A DNA stretch of 64,000 nucleotides from Rhodococcus sp. RD6.2 (GCF_001040705.1 NZ_CVQP01000008.1:242209-306208), one strand, 5' to 3'; shown: positions 1 through 8,756, counted from the stretch's first letter. The notes: generated by a model from the sequence alone, not told the origin. Translations and numbers: made by a program.

Positions 1-676
1 GCTGCTCCACCGACACACGCGGACCGGTGAAGAACGGCGTCTCCTCGCGGACGTGCATGCGGGCCTCGGTGGCGCGCAGATCGCGCATCAGGTCGACGAT
101 CCGGTCCAGCTCCGGCGCCTCGAACGCGAGGATCCACTCGTAGTCACCGAGCGCGAACGCGGGCACCGTGTTGGCGCGGACGTCCGGGTAGCCGCGTCCC
201 GCCTTGCCGTGATCGGCGAGCATCGTGCGACGCTCGGCGTCGGGCAGCAGGTACCACTCGTACGAACGCACGAACGGGTACACGCAGATGTAGGCGCCCG
301 GCTCCTCGCCCGCGATGAACGCAGGCACGTGGCTCTTGTTGAACTCGGCGGGACGATGCAGCGCGACGTTCGACCACACCGGGTCGCTGGCCTGGCCCAG
401 GTCCGTCGTGCGCCGGAAGTCGGCGTACAGCTTCTGCAGGTCCTCGAGCTTCTCGGCGTGGGTCCAGATCATGAAGTCCGCGTCCGCGCGCACACCGGCG
501 ATGTCGTAGATGCCGCGGACGACGACGTCCGTGTCCTCGTACGAGTCGAAGAAGTCCTGAGCGTTCTTCACCGCAGCCGCGCGGTCGTCACCGAGGACGC
601 CGGGCTGGGCCTGGAACACCGAGAACATCGCGTAGCGCAGGGTGGAATTGAGCTTGTCGTAATCGAGGCGTGCCAT
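1..676 (-). CDS. hemQ: Coproheme decarboxylase HemQ/ChdC (3' end outside window)
   Basis: Last enzyme of the coproporphyrin-dependent heme pathway used by Actinobacteria and Firmicutes; it decarboxylates coproheme to heme b with peroxide in the cytoplasm. The minus-strand frame starts with ATG at 676 ([18 protein letters not shown]) and runs off the left edge after about 225 codons, so only a few C-terminal residues should be missing. It has the chlorite-dismutase-like fold signature of this family, including the stretch [14 protein letters not shown] and the [17 protein letters not shown] segment that borders the coproheme site. It starts 5 bp after the hemY stop, which fits an operon hemE-hemY-hemQ, the same order as in M. 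tuberculosis. Recognition is from sequence pattern and context. Confidence 0.93.
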   Translation of the reverse strand, partial: MARLDYDKLNSTLRYAMFSVFQAQPGVLGDDRAAAVKNAQDFFDSYEDTDVVVRGIYDIAGVRADADFMIWTHAEKLEDLQKLYADFRRTTDLGQASDPVWSNVALHRPAEFNKSHVPAFIAGEEPGAYICVYPFVRSYEWYLLPDAERRTMLADHGKAGRGYPDVRANTVPAFALGDYEWILAFEAPELDRIVDLMRDLRATEARMHVREETPFFTGPRVSVEQ

Positions 677-681
677 GGCCC

Positions 682-2034
682 CTATCCTGCCACCTGCTCC
701 GCGAGCCGTGTCGCGGCCGTCGTGGCTGATCGGACACATGCCGGGACGCCGACGCCGTGCAGCATCGCGCCCGCGACCTCGATGCCGTCGACCAGGGCGA
801 TCTCGGATTCGAGTGCCGCGACGACGTCGAGGTGACCGGCCCGGTACTGCGGCAGGCCGCCGTGCCAACGCTGCACGAAGGTCGCGATGGGCTGATCGGT
901 GACGCCGGTGACGGTGGCGAGGTCCGCGCGTGCCAGGGTGACGAGCTGCTCGTCGTCGGCGTCGACGAGGGCGGCGTTCCCGAACCTGCCGAACGACGCT
1001 CGCGCCAGGGTGACCGCACGCGCGCCGAGGTGCGGCCACTTCCGGGCCGAGAGCGTGAACGCCTTGGCCGAGAGGTCCTCGCCGGTGGCCACCAGAATTC
1101 CCGAATTGTTCGGCAGCGCAGCATTCTTCGGCAGCGCCATGGCGACGACGACGGACGACGCGAGGGGAATGTCGCGCGCCTGCGCCGCTGCCGCAGGCAC
1201 CGTGTCGGCGAGCAGCGTCGCTGCACGGTCGGCGGGAATCGCGAGGACGACCCCGTCGACCTCGCCGACCGGGTCGATCGACCAGCGGCCACCGGTCCGC
1301 CGCAGCGCCGCTGCGCTGGTGCCGTCGTGGAACTCGGCTGCCGACGCCTCGCGAAGCGCGTTCAGGAGGGCGCCGTACCCGTCCCGGAGTGTCCCGAACA
1401 CGGGTGCGTCCGAGGGGGGTGGCAGCGCGCGGCGCACCGCCTCGGTCAGGCTCGTCGCACCCGCGTCCAGCGCGGCCGCGAGCGTCGGAACCGCCGCCCG
1501 AACGCCCGCCGTGTCGGACAGGCCCGAGTAGACCCCACCAAGCAGCGGATCCACGGAGCGCCGGACCACCTGGTCCCCGAACCGGGCGCCGACAAGGGCG
1601 GCCACCGAGACGTCGGTGGTGCTGTCCCAGTGGAAGGGTGTGGTCGGCTCGGCGTCGATCTGCGCGAGGGTTTCCGCGTCGACCAGCCCGACCAGGGACT
1701 CCGACCCGGCAGGGATGCCCATGAGGGTCCCCGCGGGCAGCGGATGCAGCCGCCCGCCCGCCCAGATCAGCGGCCGCGCCCCGGACGGGTGCTCCACCTG
1801 GTCGGACAGGCCCAGCTCGGCGAGGAGCTCGGGCACCTCCGGACGGCGCTCGATGAACGCCTCGGCCCCGACGTCGACCGGCTCACCGGCGAGCGGGACG
1901 GTCCGCAGCTTGCCGCCGTACCGATCCGACTCCTCGAGCACCACGATCCGGGCGTCCGGTCCGAGGCGCTGCCGCAACCGGTAGGCGGCGACGAGCCCGG
2001 AGATACCACCACCCACCACCGCCACCGTGGTCAC
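682..2034 (-). CDS. hemY: Coproporphyrinogen III oxidase HemY/CgoX
   Basis: FAD-dependent oxidase of 450 aa. In Gram-positive bacteria it oxidises coproporphyrinogen III to coproporphyrin III, although annotations often say protoporphyrinogen oxidase. The N terminus has the dinucleotide-binding motif [15 protein letters not shown] (about residues 6-20), followed by the acidic residue of [15 protein letters not shown] that contacts the FAD ribose. The C terminus keeps the usual [12 protein letters not shown] segment. Its ATG overlaps the hemE stop codon by 4 bp (ATGA type), so translation is probably coupled to hemE, and hemQ follows after 5 bp. Length is normal for the family. Confidence 0.95.
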   Translation of the reverse strand: MTTVAVVGGGISGLVAAYRLRQRLGPDARIVVLEESDRYGGKLRTVPLAGEPVDVGAEAFIERRPEVPELLAELGLSDQVEHPSGARPLIWAGGRLHPLPAGTLMGIPAGSESLVGLVDAETLAQIDAEPTTPFHWDSTTDVSVAALVGARFGDQVVRRSVDPLLGGVYSGLSDTAGVRAAVPTLAAALDAGATSLTEAVRRALPPPSDAPVFGTLRDGYGALLNALREASAAEFHDGTSAAALRRTGGRWSIDPVGEVDGVVLAIPADRAATLLADTVPAAAAQARDIPLASSVVVAMALPKNAALPNNSGILVATGEDLSAKAFTLSARKWPHLGARAVTLARASFGRFGNAALVDADDEQLVTLARADLATVTGVTDQPIATFVQRWHGGLPQYRAGHLDVVAALESEIALVDGIEVAGAMLHGVGVPACVRSATTAATRLAEQVAG

Positions 2035-3128
2035 AGCGAATGCACCAGCTCCACGACGTCGGTGAGTACGGCCGGATCGGTGTCGGGGAGGACGCCGTGG
2101 CCGAGGTTGAAGATGTGCCCGATGGCCCCGGCCGCAACCGCGCGGTCCGCCTCGGCAGTGATGCGCCGCACTTCCTTCTCGATCGCGTCCCAGCCGGCGA
2201 ACAGCACCGCGGGATCGAGGTTGCCCTGCAGCGCCTTGCCCGGACCGACCCGGCGGGCCGCGTCGTCGAGCGGGATCCGCCAGTCGACACCGACGACGTC
2301 GGCCCCGGCCTCCCCCATCACGCCCAGCAGTTCACCGGTGCCCACGCCGAAGTGGATACGCGGCACGCCCGCCTCGGCGACCTCGGCGAACACCCGCTCG
2401 GAGTGCGGGAGGACATACGTGCGGTAGTCCGCCTGCGACAGCGCACCCGCCCACGAGTCGAACAGCTGGATCGCGTCGACACCGGCGTGCAGCTGCGCCT
2501 TCAGGAAGGCGATGGTGGTGTCGGCTAGCGCGCCGAGCAACGCATGCCACGTCGCCGGGTCGGAGTGCATGAGCGCTTTCGTGCGCTCGTGGTTGCGACT
2601 CGGTCCACCCTCGACCAGGTACGACGCCAGCGTGAACGGGGCGCCCGCGAAACCGATGAGGGGGGTGTCCCCGAGCTCGGTCGTCAGGAGCGCGATCGCC
2701 TCGGTGACGGCGCCGACCTCCTCGGCGCGCAGCCGGGGCAGCGCCTTGACGTCGGCGGCGGTGCGCACCGGGTTCGCGACGACGGGCCCGGTGCCCGCGA
2801 CGATGTCCAGGTCGATGCCCGCCGCCTTGAGCGGGACCACGATGTCCGAGAACAGGATCGCGGCGTCCACCTTGTGCCTGCGCACCGGCTGCATGGTGAT
2901 CTCGCAGACCAGCTCCGGGTTGAAGCAGGATTCGAGCATCCCGATCCCCGCCCGGATCTCCCGGTACTCGGGCAGCGACCGCCCGGCCTGCCGCATGAAC
3001 CACACCGGCCGGTGGCGCGGTCGTCCGCCGGTGGCCGCGGCCAACAGCGGCGCATCGGTGAGGCGCCTGCGGTACGGGTACCGCGCGCCGGTGGTCATCG
3101 CCGAATTCGTGTCTTCCAGATCGCTCAT
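2031..3128 (-). CDS. hemE: Uroporphyrinogen decarboxylase HemE
   Basis: Cytoplasmic decarboxylase converting uroporphyrinogen III to coproporphyrinogen III. The substrate-binding signature [16 protein letters not shown] lies about 40 residues in and the second signature [17 protein letters not shown] in the middle; a conserved [14 protein letters not shown] follows. I chose the ATG at 3128 ([11 protein letters not shown]); an in-frame ATG exists 9 bp upstream at 3137. The product is about 365 aa, slightly longer than many family members because of a short polar leader. It is first in the hemE-hemY-hemQ operon and divergent from the DUF3000 gene, with about 120 bp between them for both promoters. 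Confidence 0.95.
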   Translation of the reverse strand: MSDLEDTNSAMTTGARYPYRRRLTDAPLLAAATGGRPRHRPVWFMRQAGRSLPEYREIRAGIGMLESCFNPELVCEITMQPVRRHKVDAAILFSDIVVPLKAAGIDLDIVAGTGPVVANPVRTAADVKALPRLRAEEVGAVTEAIALLTTELGDTPLIGFAGAPFTLASYLVEGGPSRNHERTKALMHSDPATWHALLGALADTTIAFLKAQLHAGVDAIQLFDSWAGALSQADYRTYVLPHSERVFAEVAEAGVPRIHFGVGTGELLGVMGEAGADVVGVDWRIPLDDAARRVGPGKALQGNLDPAVLFAGWDAIEKEVRRITAEADRAVAAGAIGHIFNLGHGVLPDTDPAVLTDVVELVHSL

Positions 3129-3236
3129 GTGTCCCAACGCTTCGTCACCTGGTCCGTGCTACTCGTCCGTCATGCTGCCAGATCCGCCGCCACACGACGT
3201 CCGGCGCGCCTCCCGCGCCGATCATCGGGGCCGGTC

Positions 3237-3249
3237 TACCGTCCGCTCT
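3237..3249 (+). promoter_or_regulatory. Probable leaderless promoter of the DUF3000 gene
   Basis: A -10-like hexamer TACCGT at 3237-3242 ends 7 nt before the GTG at 3250, and no purine-rich ribosome binding site lies between them. This spacing is what a leaderless actinobacterial transcript would need. Inference from spacing only. Confidence 0.4.
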
Positions 3250-3831
3250 GTGACCATGTCCGGACCCAACGCCGAGCCAGCGCCGTTCCGTAGCGCAGTG
3301 GACTCCATGCATGCGGCATCGGTCCACCCGCAAATCGAGATCGGCCCGATCCGGCCGCCTCAGCGACTCGCCCCGTACAGCTATGCGATCGGCGCCGAAG
3401 TCCGGCATCCGCAGTCCGACGCCGTCGCCGAGGACTCCGAGGGCGATGCCTTCGGTCGGCTGATCCTGCTCTACGACCCCGCGGGCGACGAGGCGTGGAA
3501 CGGGACCCTGCGCCTGGTCGCCTACATCCAGGCCGACCTCGAGGCAGACCTCGCGGCAGATCCACTGCTTCCCGAAGTCGCGTGGAGCTGGCTGATCGAC
3601 GCCCTCGACGCCCACCACGAGCAGGTGACCGCACTCGGCGGCACCGTCACCGCGACCAGTTCGGTCCGATACGGCGACATCGCCGGTCCGCCGCGCGCCC
3701 ACCAACTGGAACTGCGGGCGTCCTGGACTGCGGGCAGCACCACGTTGGCGCCGCACGTCGAGGCGTTCTGCGAGGTACTCGCCGCGGCGGCGGGTCTGCC
3801 GCCCGCAGGCGTCACCTCACTGGGTCACTGA
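3250..3831 (+). CDS. DUF3000 family protein
   Basis: Conserved actinobacterial protein of about 193 aa with no established function. It is soluble, acidic and lacks a signal peptide. The central part (LLYDPAGDEAWNGTLRLVAYIQADLE, then WSWLIDALDAH) is typical of DUF3000, and the C-terminal half reads as an alpha/beta domain. The start is GTG 3250, preferred because a -10-like hexamer lies 7 nt upstream; an ATG two codons later (3256) is an alternative. It lies divergently from hemE and upstream of RNase D, as the equivalent gene does in M. tuberculosis (Rv2680), but here an esterase gene is inserted between it and rnd. Its last 15 bp overlap that convergent esterase gene. Confidence 0.82.
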   Translation: MTMSGPNAEPAPFRSAVDSMHAASVHPQIEIGPIRPPQRLAPYSYAIGAEVRHPQSDAVAEDSEGDAFGRLILLYDPAGDEAWNGTLRLVAYIQADLEADLAADPLLPEVAWSWLIDALDAHHEQVTALGGTVTATSSVRYGDIAGPPRAHQLELRASWTAGSTTLAPHVEAFCEVLAAAAGLPPAGVTSLGH

Positions 3832-5046
3832 CTGCTGCGCTGATTCGGTTCCCTCCTCCGCGCGTGCGCGTGTCCATTCCAGAAATGCCGCCACTCGGGT
3901 GGTGACCTGATCGCTGCGCAGGGAGTGGAAGAGGTCGAAGGCGTGCTGGGCTCCGCGCAGTTCCGCGTACGCGACAGGGTTGTCGGACACCTCTCGGAGC
4001 CTCCGGACGAAGTCGCGGGCCTCGGCGACGGGGATGAGCGAGTCGTTCGTCCCGTGGATGACGAGGAACGGTGGCGCACCGGCGTGCAGCTTCGCGAGCG
4101 GCGAGGCGGCCAGGTAGGAGTCGGGGAACACTGCGTCCCGCCCGAGGACCATCCGGGTCAGCTTCGACTCGACCCGCCACCGGACGGCGGGGATTCCCGA
4201 TTCGCCGGTGAAGTCGTAGGCACCGTAGAACGGCACGCAGGCCTGCACCGACGTGTCGACGTCCTCGAAACCGGGCTGCAGCACCGCGTCGTTCGCGGTC
4301 AGCGCGAGCATCGTGGACAGGTGGCCGCCTGCCGATCCACCGGTGACAGCGAGAAAACCCGGATCTCCCCCGTACTGCGGACCCTCGGCGCGCATCCACC
4401 CGACCGCACGTTTGAGTGCGACGAGGTGGTCCGGCCACACCGCCTTGGGCGAGAGCGGGTAGTTCACCGCCGCACACACCCAGCCCCGCGACGCCATCTC
4501 CACCATCAGGGGAAGTCCCTGCTGGTCCTTGTTACCGATCACCCATCCACCGCCGTGCACCTGCAGCAGCATCGGCGCGTCGGCCGGGGTGTCGCGGTGG
4601 TGGTAGACGTCGACGAGGAAGCGCTTGCCACCGGGCGCGTACGCGAGGTTCCGGACACGGCGCACGCCCTCGCGGCGGTACGAGAACGGCCTCGACGACG
4701 ACCGCCAGTCGACAGCACGGCCCGGGAGGTCGATGCCGACCTCCGTGAGCGCCGCGTCCATCTCGGCGCCCGCCCGGCTCCCCGTGAGGATGGTCGCGGC
4801 CAATCCGGCAGCGGACGCGGCGGCGAGGGCGAGCCCGATCCGATCGGTCGGGGTGCGAACGCCGCGCCGCGCCACGTGGATGCCCGCGTCGACCGCGGTG
4901 GCCGCGAGTAGTTGAGGTGCGAGCTCCGACGTCAGCCAGCCCGCGAGGAAGGCGGGGACGGCGCTGCGCGGGCCGTCCATCGGGCGCAGCGCGTTCACGC
5001 TCGCCACCGCGTTCACTGCCTGCCGTAGTGCGAAGGAAATGGTCAT
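3817..5046 (-). CDS. Alpha/beta hydrolase, hormone-sensitive-lipase type esterase
   Basis: Predicted carboxylesterase/lipase of 409 aa. The oxyanion-hole motif HGGGWVIGNKD lies near residue 165 and the nucleophile elbow TGGSAGGHLS near residue 235. An acid-bearing HGTNDSLIPVAEA and the catalytic His in RGAQHAFDLFHSLRS lie near the C terminus. The N-terminal ~110 residues contain two hydrophobic stretches (AFLAGWLTSELAPQLLAA and IGLALAAASAAGLAATIL), so the protein may be membrane-anchored, as in mycobacterial Lip proteins of this class. The substrate cannot be told. It is convergent with the DUF3000 gene (15 bp overlap) and divergent from rnd. It is absent at this point from the M. tuberculosis order, so it is an insertion into the syntenic block. 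Confidence 0.85.
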   Translation of the reverse strand: MTISFALRQAVNAVASVNALRPMDGPRSAVPAFLAGWLTSELAPQLLAATAVDAGIHVARRGVRTPTDRIGLALAAASAAGLAATILTGSRAGAEMDAALTEVGIDLPGRAVDWRSSSRPFSYRREGVRRVRNLAYAPGGKRFLVDVYHHRDTPADAPMLLQVHGGGWVIGNKDQQGLPLMVEMASRGWVCAAVNYPLSPKAVWPDHLVALKRAVGWMRAEGPQYGGDPGFLAVTGGSAGGHLSTMLALTANDAVLQPGFEDVDTSVQACVPFYGAYDFTGESGIPAVRWRVESKLTRMVLGRDAVFPDSYLAASPLAKLHAGAPPFLVIHGTNDSLIPVAEARDFVRRLREVSDNPVAYAELRGAQHAFDLFHSLRSDQVTTRVAAFLEWTRARAEEGTESAQQSVTQ

Positions 5047-5159
5047 GCGCTGCCTTTCGGGTGTACCGCCGGATCGAATTTAGGACACGCCACGCTCTCG
5101 GCGGGGGCATTCCGCCACGCGTGATCCGGGTCGTTCCTCGATGACCGAGACAGCCGTCG

Positions 5160-5173
5160 TAGAGTCACCTACC
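5160..5173 (+). promoter_or_regulatory. Probable leaderless promoter of rnd
   Basis: TAGAGT at 5160-5165 is 8 nt from the ATG at 5174 with no ribosome binding site in between. It supports a leaderless start at 5174 rather than the in-frame ATG at 5141. Confidence 0.4.
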
Positions 5174-6421
5174 ATGTCGGAGCCGAGCGTCCCCTCGCCT
5201 GCACCCAACGCTGTCCCCCTCCTGGCGCCGTCGGGCGGGCTGCCCGAGGTGGTGGACTCGCCTCGCCTGGTCGCGGAGGCGGCAGCGCGGCTCGCGGGTG
5301 GCACCGGGCCGCTCGCTGTCGACGCCGAACGAGCATCCGGCTTCCGCTACTCCAACCGCGCCTACCTGCTGCAGTTCCGGCGCGCCGGCGCGGGAACGGT
5401 CCTGGTCGATCCGATCCCTGTCGCGGGCGATCTCGGTCCGCTCGCGGAGGCGATCAATCCCCTCGAGTGGGTCCTGCATTCGGCGGATCAGGATCTTCCG
5501 GGGATGGCGGACCTCGGACTCCGACCTGCCTCGCTGTACGACACCGAACTCGCGGGCCGGTTGGCCGGATTCGAACGAGTGGGGCTCGCGGCGGTCGTCG
5601 AACGACTGCTCGGGCTGGAGCTGAAGAAGGGGCACGGCGCCGACGACTGGTCCCGCCGTCCGCTTCCCGAATCGTGGCTCAACTACGCGGCTCTCGACGT
5701 CGAGGTGCTCGTGGAACTGCACGACGCGATCGCCGCCGAGCTCGAATCGCAGGGCAAGACCGAGTGGGCCGCACAGGAATTCGAGCACATCCGTCTCGCG
5801 GGCCCACCGAAGCCGAAGGCCGACCGCTGGCGGCGCACGTCGCAGATCCACTCCCTGAAGTCGCCCCGCCAGCTCGCCGCGGTCCGTGAGTTGTGGCTGG
5901 CACGCGACGAGATCGCGTCCCGTCGCGACATCGCGCCCGGCCGCATCCTCCCGGACTCGGCGATCACTGCGGCCGCGAGCGCGAACCCGATGTCCGTGGA
6001 CGCGCTCCGGGCACTGCCCGTCTTCGGCGGGCCCCGCCAGCGCCGCAGTTCGAAGGTGTGGCTCCAGGCGCTCGAACGCGCCCGAGCGCTTCCCGAGTCG
6101 GAGCTGCCACCGGTCACACAGCCGTTCACCGGTCCACCGCCCGCCGGACGCTGGGCCCGGAAGCACCCCGACGCGGCGGAACGGCTCGCTGCGGCACGGG
6201 CCGAGCTGGCGACGCTGAGCGAGCGGGTGACCGTGCCGGTCGAGAACCTGCTGATGCCGGAGCTGGTGCGGCGACTGTGCTGGGACTACGTCCCCGCCGA
6301 CCATGCCGGTGAGGATGCCGCCCAGTTGACGGAGTTCGTCGACTCGGTTCTCCAGGCCGGCGACGCCAGGCCGTGGCAGCGCGAACTGACCGCACCCGTA
6401 CTCGCCGTAGCGCTGACGTAG
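5174..6421 (+). CDS. rnd: Ribonuclease D (DEDD 3'-5' exonuclease with HRDC domain)
   Basis: 3'-5' exoribonuclease implicated in tRNA and stable RNA 3'-end maturation, cytoplasmic. The catalytic acidic residues are visible: LAVDAERASGFRYSN (ExoI, DxE), LHSADQDLPGM (ExoII) and LNYAALDVEVLVEL (ExoIII, YxxxD). An HRDC domain follows (VRELWLARDEIASRRDIAPGRILPD). The chosen start, ATG 5174 (MSEPSVPSP), has a -10-like hexamer 8 nt upstream and gives 415 aa; an in-frame ATG at 5141 would add 11 residues. The neighbour order DUF3000, rnd, dxs matches M. tuberculosis Rv2680-Rv2682c apart from about 11 kb of inserted genes between rnd and dxs. It ends 7 bp from a convergent TetR gene. Confidence 0.92.
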   Translation: MSEPSVPSPAPNAVPLLAPSGGLPEVVDSPRLVAEAAARLAGGTGPLAVDAERASGFRYSNRAYLLQFRRAGAGTVLVDPIPVAGDLGPLAEAINPLEWVLHSADQDLPGMADLGLRPASLYDTELAGRLAGFERVGLAAVVERLLGLELKKGHGADDWSRRPLPESWLNYAALDVEVLVELHDAIAAELESQGKTEWAAQEFEHIRLAGPPKPKADRWRRTSQIHSLKSPRQLAAVRELWLARDEIASRRDIAPGRILPDSAITAAASANPMSVDALRALPVFGGPRQRRSSKVWLQALERARALPESELPPVTQPFTGPPPAGRWARKHPDAAERLAAARAELATLSERVTVPVENLLMPELVRRLCWDYVPADHAGEDAAQLTEFVDSVLQAGDARPWQRELTAPVLAVALT

Positions 6422-6428
6422 GCGACGA

Positions 6429-7043
6429 CTACCTGACGCTGCCCGCGGCGATCATCAGGTCGGTGCAGCGCTCGATCAGGGTTTCCGTGTCCACCTCGAC
6501 CGCACCGTCCAGCCAGGCAGTGAGGATCTGGGCGAGACCGCCGACGACGAAGTGACCGACGAGGTCGAGTTCGGGGCCGGACGGTGTGTCGTAGAAGTCG
6601 ACGGCCTGCGCAATGGTCAGGCCGACGAACATCCGCACCGATTCCAATCGCTGCTGCGCGAGCATGTTGTTCAGGGATGCGAAGAACACGAGTCGGCCGA
6701 GCCGTGGATCGTCCGAGATCTCCTGGACGAGGATGGCGACGACCGCGCGCACGAGGGCGCGTTCCTCCTGCGGCGCCTCGGCGACCGCCCGGAGTGCCGA
6801 TTCGGCGATTCGACCGACCGCGTGCTCGTAGACGGCCACCGCGAGTGCTTCCCGATCGGCGAAGGACTCGTAGAAGTACCGGCTCGCCAGTCCGGCCTTC
6901 TTGCAGACTCCACGAACGGAGAAGGCCGTCTCACCGTCGGGCCCTCCCAGCAGGTCGAGTCCAGCTTCGATCAGTTGCGCCCGTCGTTCGGCCTTGCGCT
7001 GATCGCCCTCGACTCCCGCGTAGATCCGTGCCGACGTCGTCAT
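6429..7043 (-). CDS. TetR family transcriptional regulator
   Basis: DNA-binding repressor of 204 aa. Its N-terminal helix-turn-helix reads AQLIEAGLDLLGG...FSVRGVCKKAGLASRYFYESFADREALAVAVYEHAV (about residues 22-75), with the RYFYxxF recognition-helix end typical of TetR. The C-terminal ligand domain is not diagnostic. It is divergent from an MpaB-family oxygenase with 119 bp between the start codons, and that gap holds two inverted repeats. The simplest reading is that it represses itself and the oxygenase gene; the inducer is unknown. Confidence 0.9.
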   Translation of the reverse strand: MTTSARIYAGVEGDQRKAERRAQLIEAGLDLLGGPDGETAFSVRGVCKKAGLASRYFYESFADREALAVAVYEHAVGRIAESALRAVAEAPQEERALVRAVVAILVQEISDDPRLGRLVFFASLNNMLAQQRLESVRMFVGLTIAQAVDFYDTPSGPELDLVGHFVVGGLAQILTAWLDGAVEVDTETLIERCTDLMIAAGSVR

Positions 7044-7083
7044 GGCCTAAATCTTCCCATCGGGCGATCTTTTCATCCGACCC

Positions 7084-7125
7084 TTGTACGCGGTACATAT
7101 ATCTGAGTACAGTCGTGTTCAGATA
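7084..7125 (+). promoter_or_regulatory. Promoter with two palindromes, likely TetR operator of mpaB
   Basis: TTGTAC at 7084-7089 and TACAGT at 7108-7113 make a -35/-10 pair with an 18-nt spacer reading toward the oxygenase gene. Two inverted repeats lie on it: TGTAC-GCG-GTACA (7085-7097) and TATCTGA-N12-TCAGATA (7100-7125). They cover both promoter elements, the usual place for a TetR-type operator, and the divergent neighbour is a TetR gene. Seen directly; the regulator assignment is inferred. Confidence 0.55.
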
Positions 7126-7162
7126 CGGCCGACGGGGCCGAACGAGATACCTGGAGGGGCAG

Positions 7163-8143
7163 ATGTCTGTGGCACCGGAGGCGGACGGCACGATTGCGAG
7201 CGAATCGCCCGAAGCGGCAGCACCCGAGGCTGCGGCACCGAAGCCCGTCGCAGCCAAGCCGGCAGCCGCGAAACCCGCCGCGCGCAAGCCTGCGGCACGG
7301 AAGGCGGCGGCACCCAAGCAGCCGATTCGGGCCATCGACGGCGGGCCCGTACTGGCCCACGTCGACGGAATCTCCCTGATGGCGGGCGCCGCGAACGTCA
7401 TCATGCAGCTCTCGTGGCCCGCGGTCGGCTACGGCGTGATGGAGAGCAAGGTCGAGTCGGGACGCCTGCTGGACCATCCGATCAAGCGCAGCCGCACCAC
7501 ACTGCAGTTCCTCGCGGTCGCATCGATGGGCACCGACGAGGAGAAGCGACTGTTCCGCCGCGGCGTCAACCGCGCGCACGCCCAGGTTCGGTCGACCGAC
7601 GAGAGCCCCGTCGAGTACAACGCCTTCGATCCGGAACTGCAGCTGTGGGTCGCGGCCTGCATCTACCGCGGCTTCGAGGACACCCATCGACTGCTGCGCG
7701 GCGAGTACACCCCGGCGCAGCGCGAGTACTACTACCAGAAGGGCGCGGTCTTCGGCACCACCCTTCAGGTCAAGGAAGAGATGTGGCCCGCAACCCGTGA
7801 CGCGTTCGAGGAGTACTGGGCGGAGTCACTGAAGAAGGTGCACATCGACGACGCCACCCGCGAGCACCTCGACTACATCGCGCGCGCCAAGTTCGCGCAC
7901 CCTCTCACCGCCAGGCTGATCGGCAGGACCAACCTCTTCGTCACGAAGGGCTTCCTGCCGCAGGAGTTCCGGGACCAGATGCGGTACTCGTGGACGGCAA
8001 AGGACCAGAAGAGATTCGACCGCATGATGAAGGTGATCGCCACCGTCAACCGACGGATGCCGACAGTGCTGCGCGAGTTCCCGTACAACTACCTGATGGC
8101 CGACCTGCGCTGGCGCCTGCGAACTGGACGCTCACCGGTGTGA
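7163..8143 (+). CDS. MpaB-family oxygenase (DUF2236) with Ala/Lys/Pro-rich N terminus
   Basis: Protein of 326 aa in the latex-clearing-protein/MpaB (DUF2236) family, heme-dependent oxygenases that are common in Rhodococcus and Mycobacterium; the substrate is unknown. The family core runs from about residue 60 (GGPVLAHVDGISLMAGAANVIMQLSWPAVGYGVMES) to the end, with YNAFDPELQLWVAACIYRGFEDTHR in the middle. Residues about 15-53 are low-complexity repeats of A, K and P (APKPVAAKPAAAKPAARKPA), histone-H1-like and not part of the usual family core. The start ATG 7163 has a good ribosome binding site (CTGGAGGGG). It is likely under the divergent TetR regulator and ends at a strong hairpin shared with a converging small gene. 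Confidence 0.85.
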   Translation: MSVAPEADGTIASESPEAAAPEAAAPKPVAAKPAAAKPAARKPAARKAAAPKQPIRAIDGGPVLAHVDGISLMAGAANVIMQLSWPAVGYGVMESKVESGRLLDHPIKRSRTTLQFLAVASMGTDEEKRLFRRGVNRAHAQVRSTDESPVEYNAFDPELQLWVAACIYRGFEDTHRLLRGEYTPAQREYYYQKGAVFGTTLQVKEEMWPATRDAFEEYWAESLKKVHIDDATREHLDYIARAKFAHPLTARLIGRTNLFVTKGFLPQEFRDQMRYSWTAKDQKRFDRMMKVIATVNRRMPTVLREFPYNYLMADLRWRLRTGRSPV

Positions 8144-8153
8144 TTCGAGGCCG

Positions 8154-8208
8154 ACGAAAGGCGATGGTGACCAAGACAATTCACTCCCGACCACCATCGC
8201 CTCTTCGT
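8154..8208. terminator. Bidirectional terminator between mpaB and the small peptide gene
   Basis: Arms ACGAA-AGGCGATGGTG (8154-8169) and CACCATCGCCT-C-TTCGT (8192-8208) form a 16-bp stem with one bulged base and a 22-nt loop. It lies just after the mpaB stop on the plus strand and just after the stop of the 41-codon frame on the minus strand, so it could end both transcripts. Confidence 0.7.
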
Positions 8209-8215
8209 GCGTGAA

Positions 8216-8341
8216 CTAGGCCGAGAGCGTCGAAAGGCTCCCGGTCTCGTCGCCCGCACTGCTTGCCGTGCTGAGCTTCTCGATCACGGTCAGAATGGTC
8301 GCCACTCCGGTGACGATGGAAGCGATCTCAGCAGATCCCAC
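8216..8341 (-). CDS. Small 41-aa amphipathic peptide, unknown function
   Basis: A minus-strand frame of 41 codons from GTG 8341 to TAG 8216, translating as MGSAEIASIVTGVATILTVI followed by EKLSTASSAGDETGSLSTLSA. A textbook ribosome binding site (GGGAGGA) sits 6 nt before the GTG. The first ~22 residues form one hydrophobic, helix-prone stretch and the tail is Ser/Thr/Gly-rich. There is no cleavable signal peptide or lipobox. Its stop is followed by a strong hairpin shared with the convergent mpaB gene. Size and layout recall the tiny helical PorA/PorH porins of corynebacteria, or a membrane-active or type-I-toxin-like peptide, but no recognisable family motif supports either. That it is translated is inferred from the ribosome binding site and terminator. 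Confidence 0.55.
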   Translation of the reverse strand: MGSAEIASIVTGVATILTVIEKLSTASSAGDETGSLSTLSA

Positions 8342-8756
8342 GATTGTCCTCCCTCAATGTGTGATTCGTGCCCGCGATGTGGACACAGCACGAACGTACT
8401 GCCCGCGTTGCGAGTGGTCACGGCCTTGACAAGCGCGGTTACTCAGCAGTAGCGACAAACGTCCGTCGACGACACGGAGCAACTTCGGACGTCCAATGCC
8501 GCTGCGCCGCAAGCCAATACGCCACTTAATGCGACCGCACCCGACACAACCGAGCAGCAGTACCGCACAAATCGCAGTGAGGGGGATCACCTCGCCGCAC
8601 GGCGAACACGAACCTCAGGCCACCCCGGCCGACGCGCCCGTCGGCCGCCGTTCACCTCCCTGACACCTTCCCGCCGTCGGCTCGCAGGAATGGGCACCGA
8701 ATTCGCGTGTTGTCGGCCACATTTCGTCGACAGCGACGGCGTGACGCTCGACACGG
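8342..8756. other. 415-bp intergenic stretch with no assigned gene
   Basis: Lies upstream of the 41-aa peptide gene and downstream of the SGNH hydrolase (both minus strand). G+C is lower than in the neighbouring genes. A minus-strand frame 8354-8590 starting at GTG (MIPLTAICAVLLLGCVGCG) looks like a short lipoprotein at its start but then becomes Arg/Ser-rich, so I do not call it a gene. The stretch probably holds the promoter and leader of the small peptide gene. A plus-strand TTGACA (8426) followed 18 nt later by TAGCGA faces no gene. Confidence 0.4.

Noticed and set aside
757-2427. 556-aa plus-strand frame opposite hemY and hemE
   Set aside because: Antisense to a clear heme operon.
8426-8455. 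Plus-strand TTGACA with TAGCGA 18 nt on
   Set aside because: Perfect -35 but weak -10, and no plus-strand gene or hairpin follows for more than 1 kb; a small RNA cannot be excluded but is unsupported.
8354-8590. 78-aa minus-strand frame starting like a lipoprotein (LLLGCVGC)
   Set aside because: Only the first 18 residues look like a signal; the rest is Arg/Ser-rich, ribosome binding site spacing is poor and it would run into the leader of the 41-aa gene.
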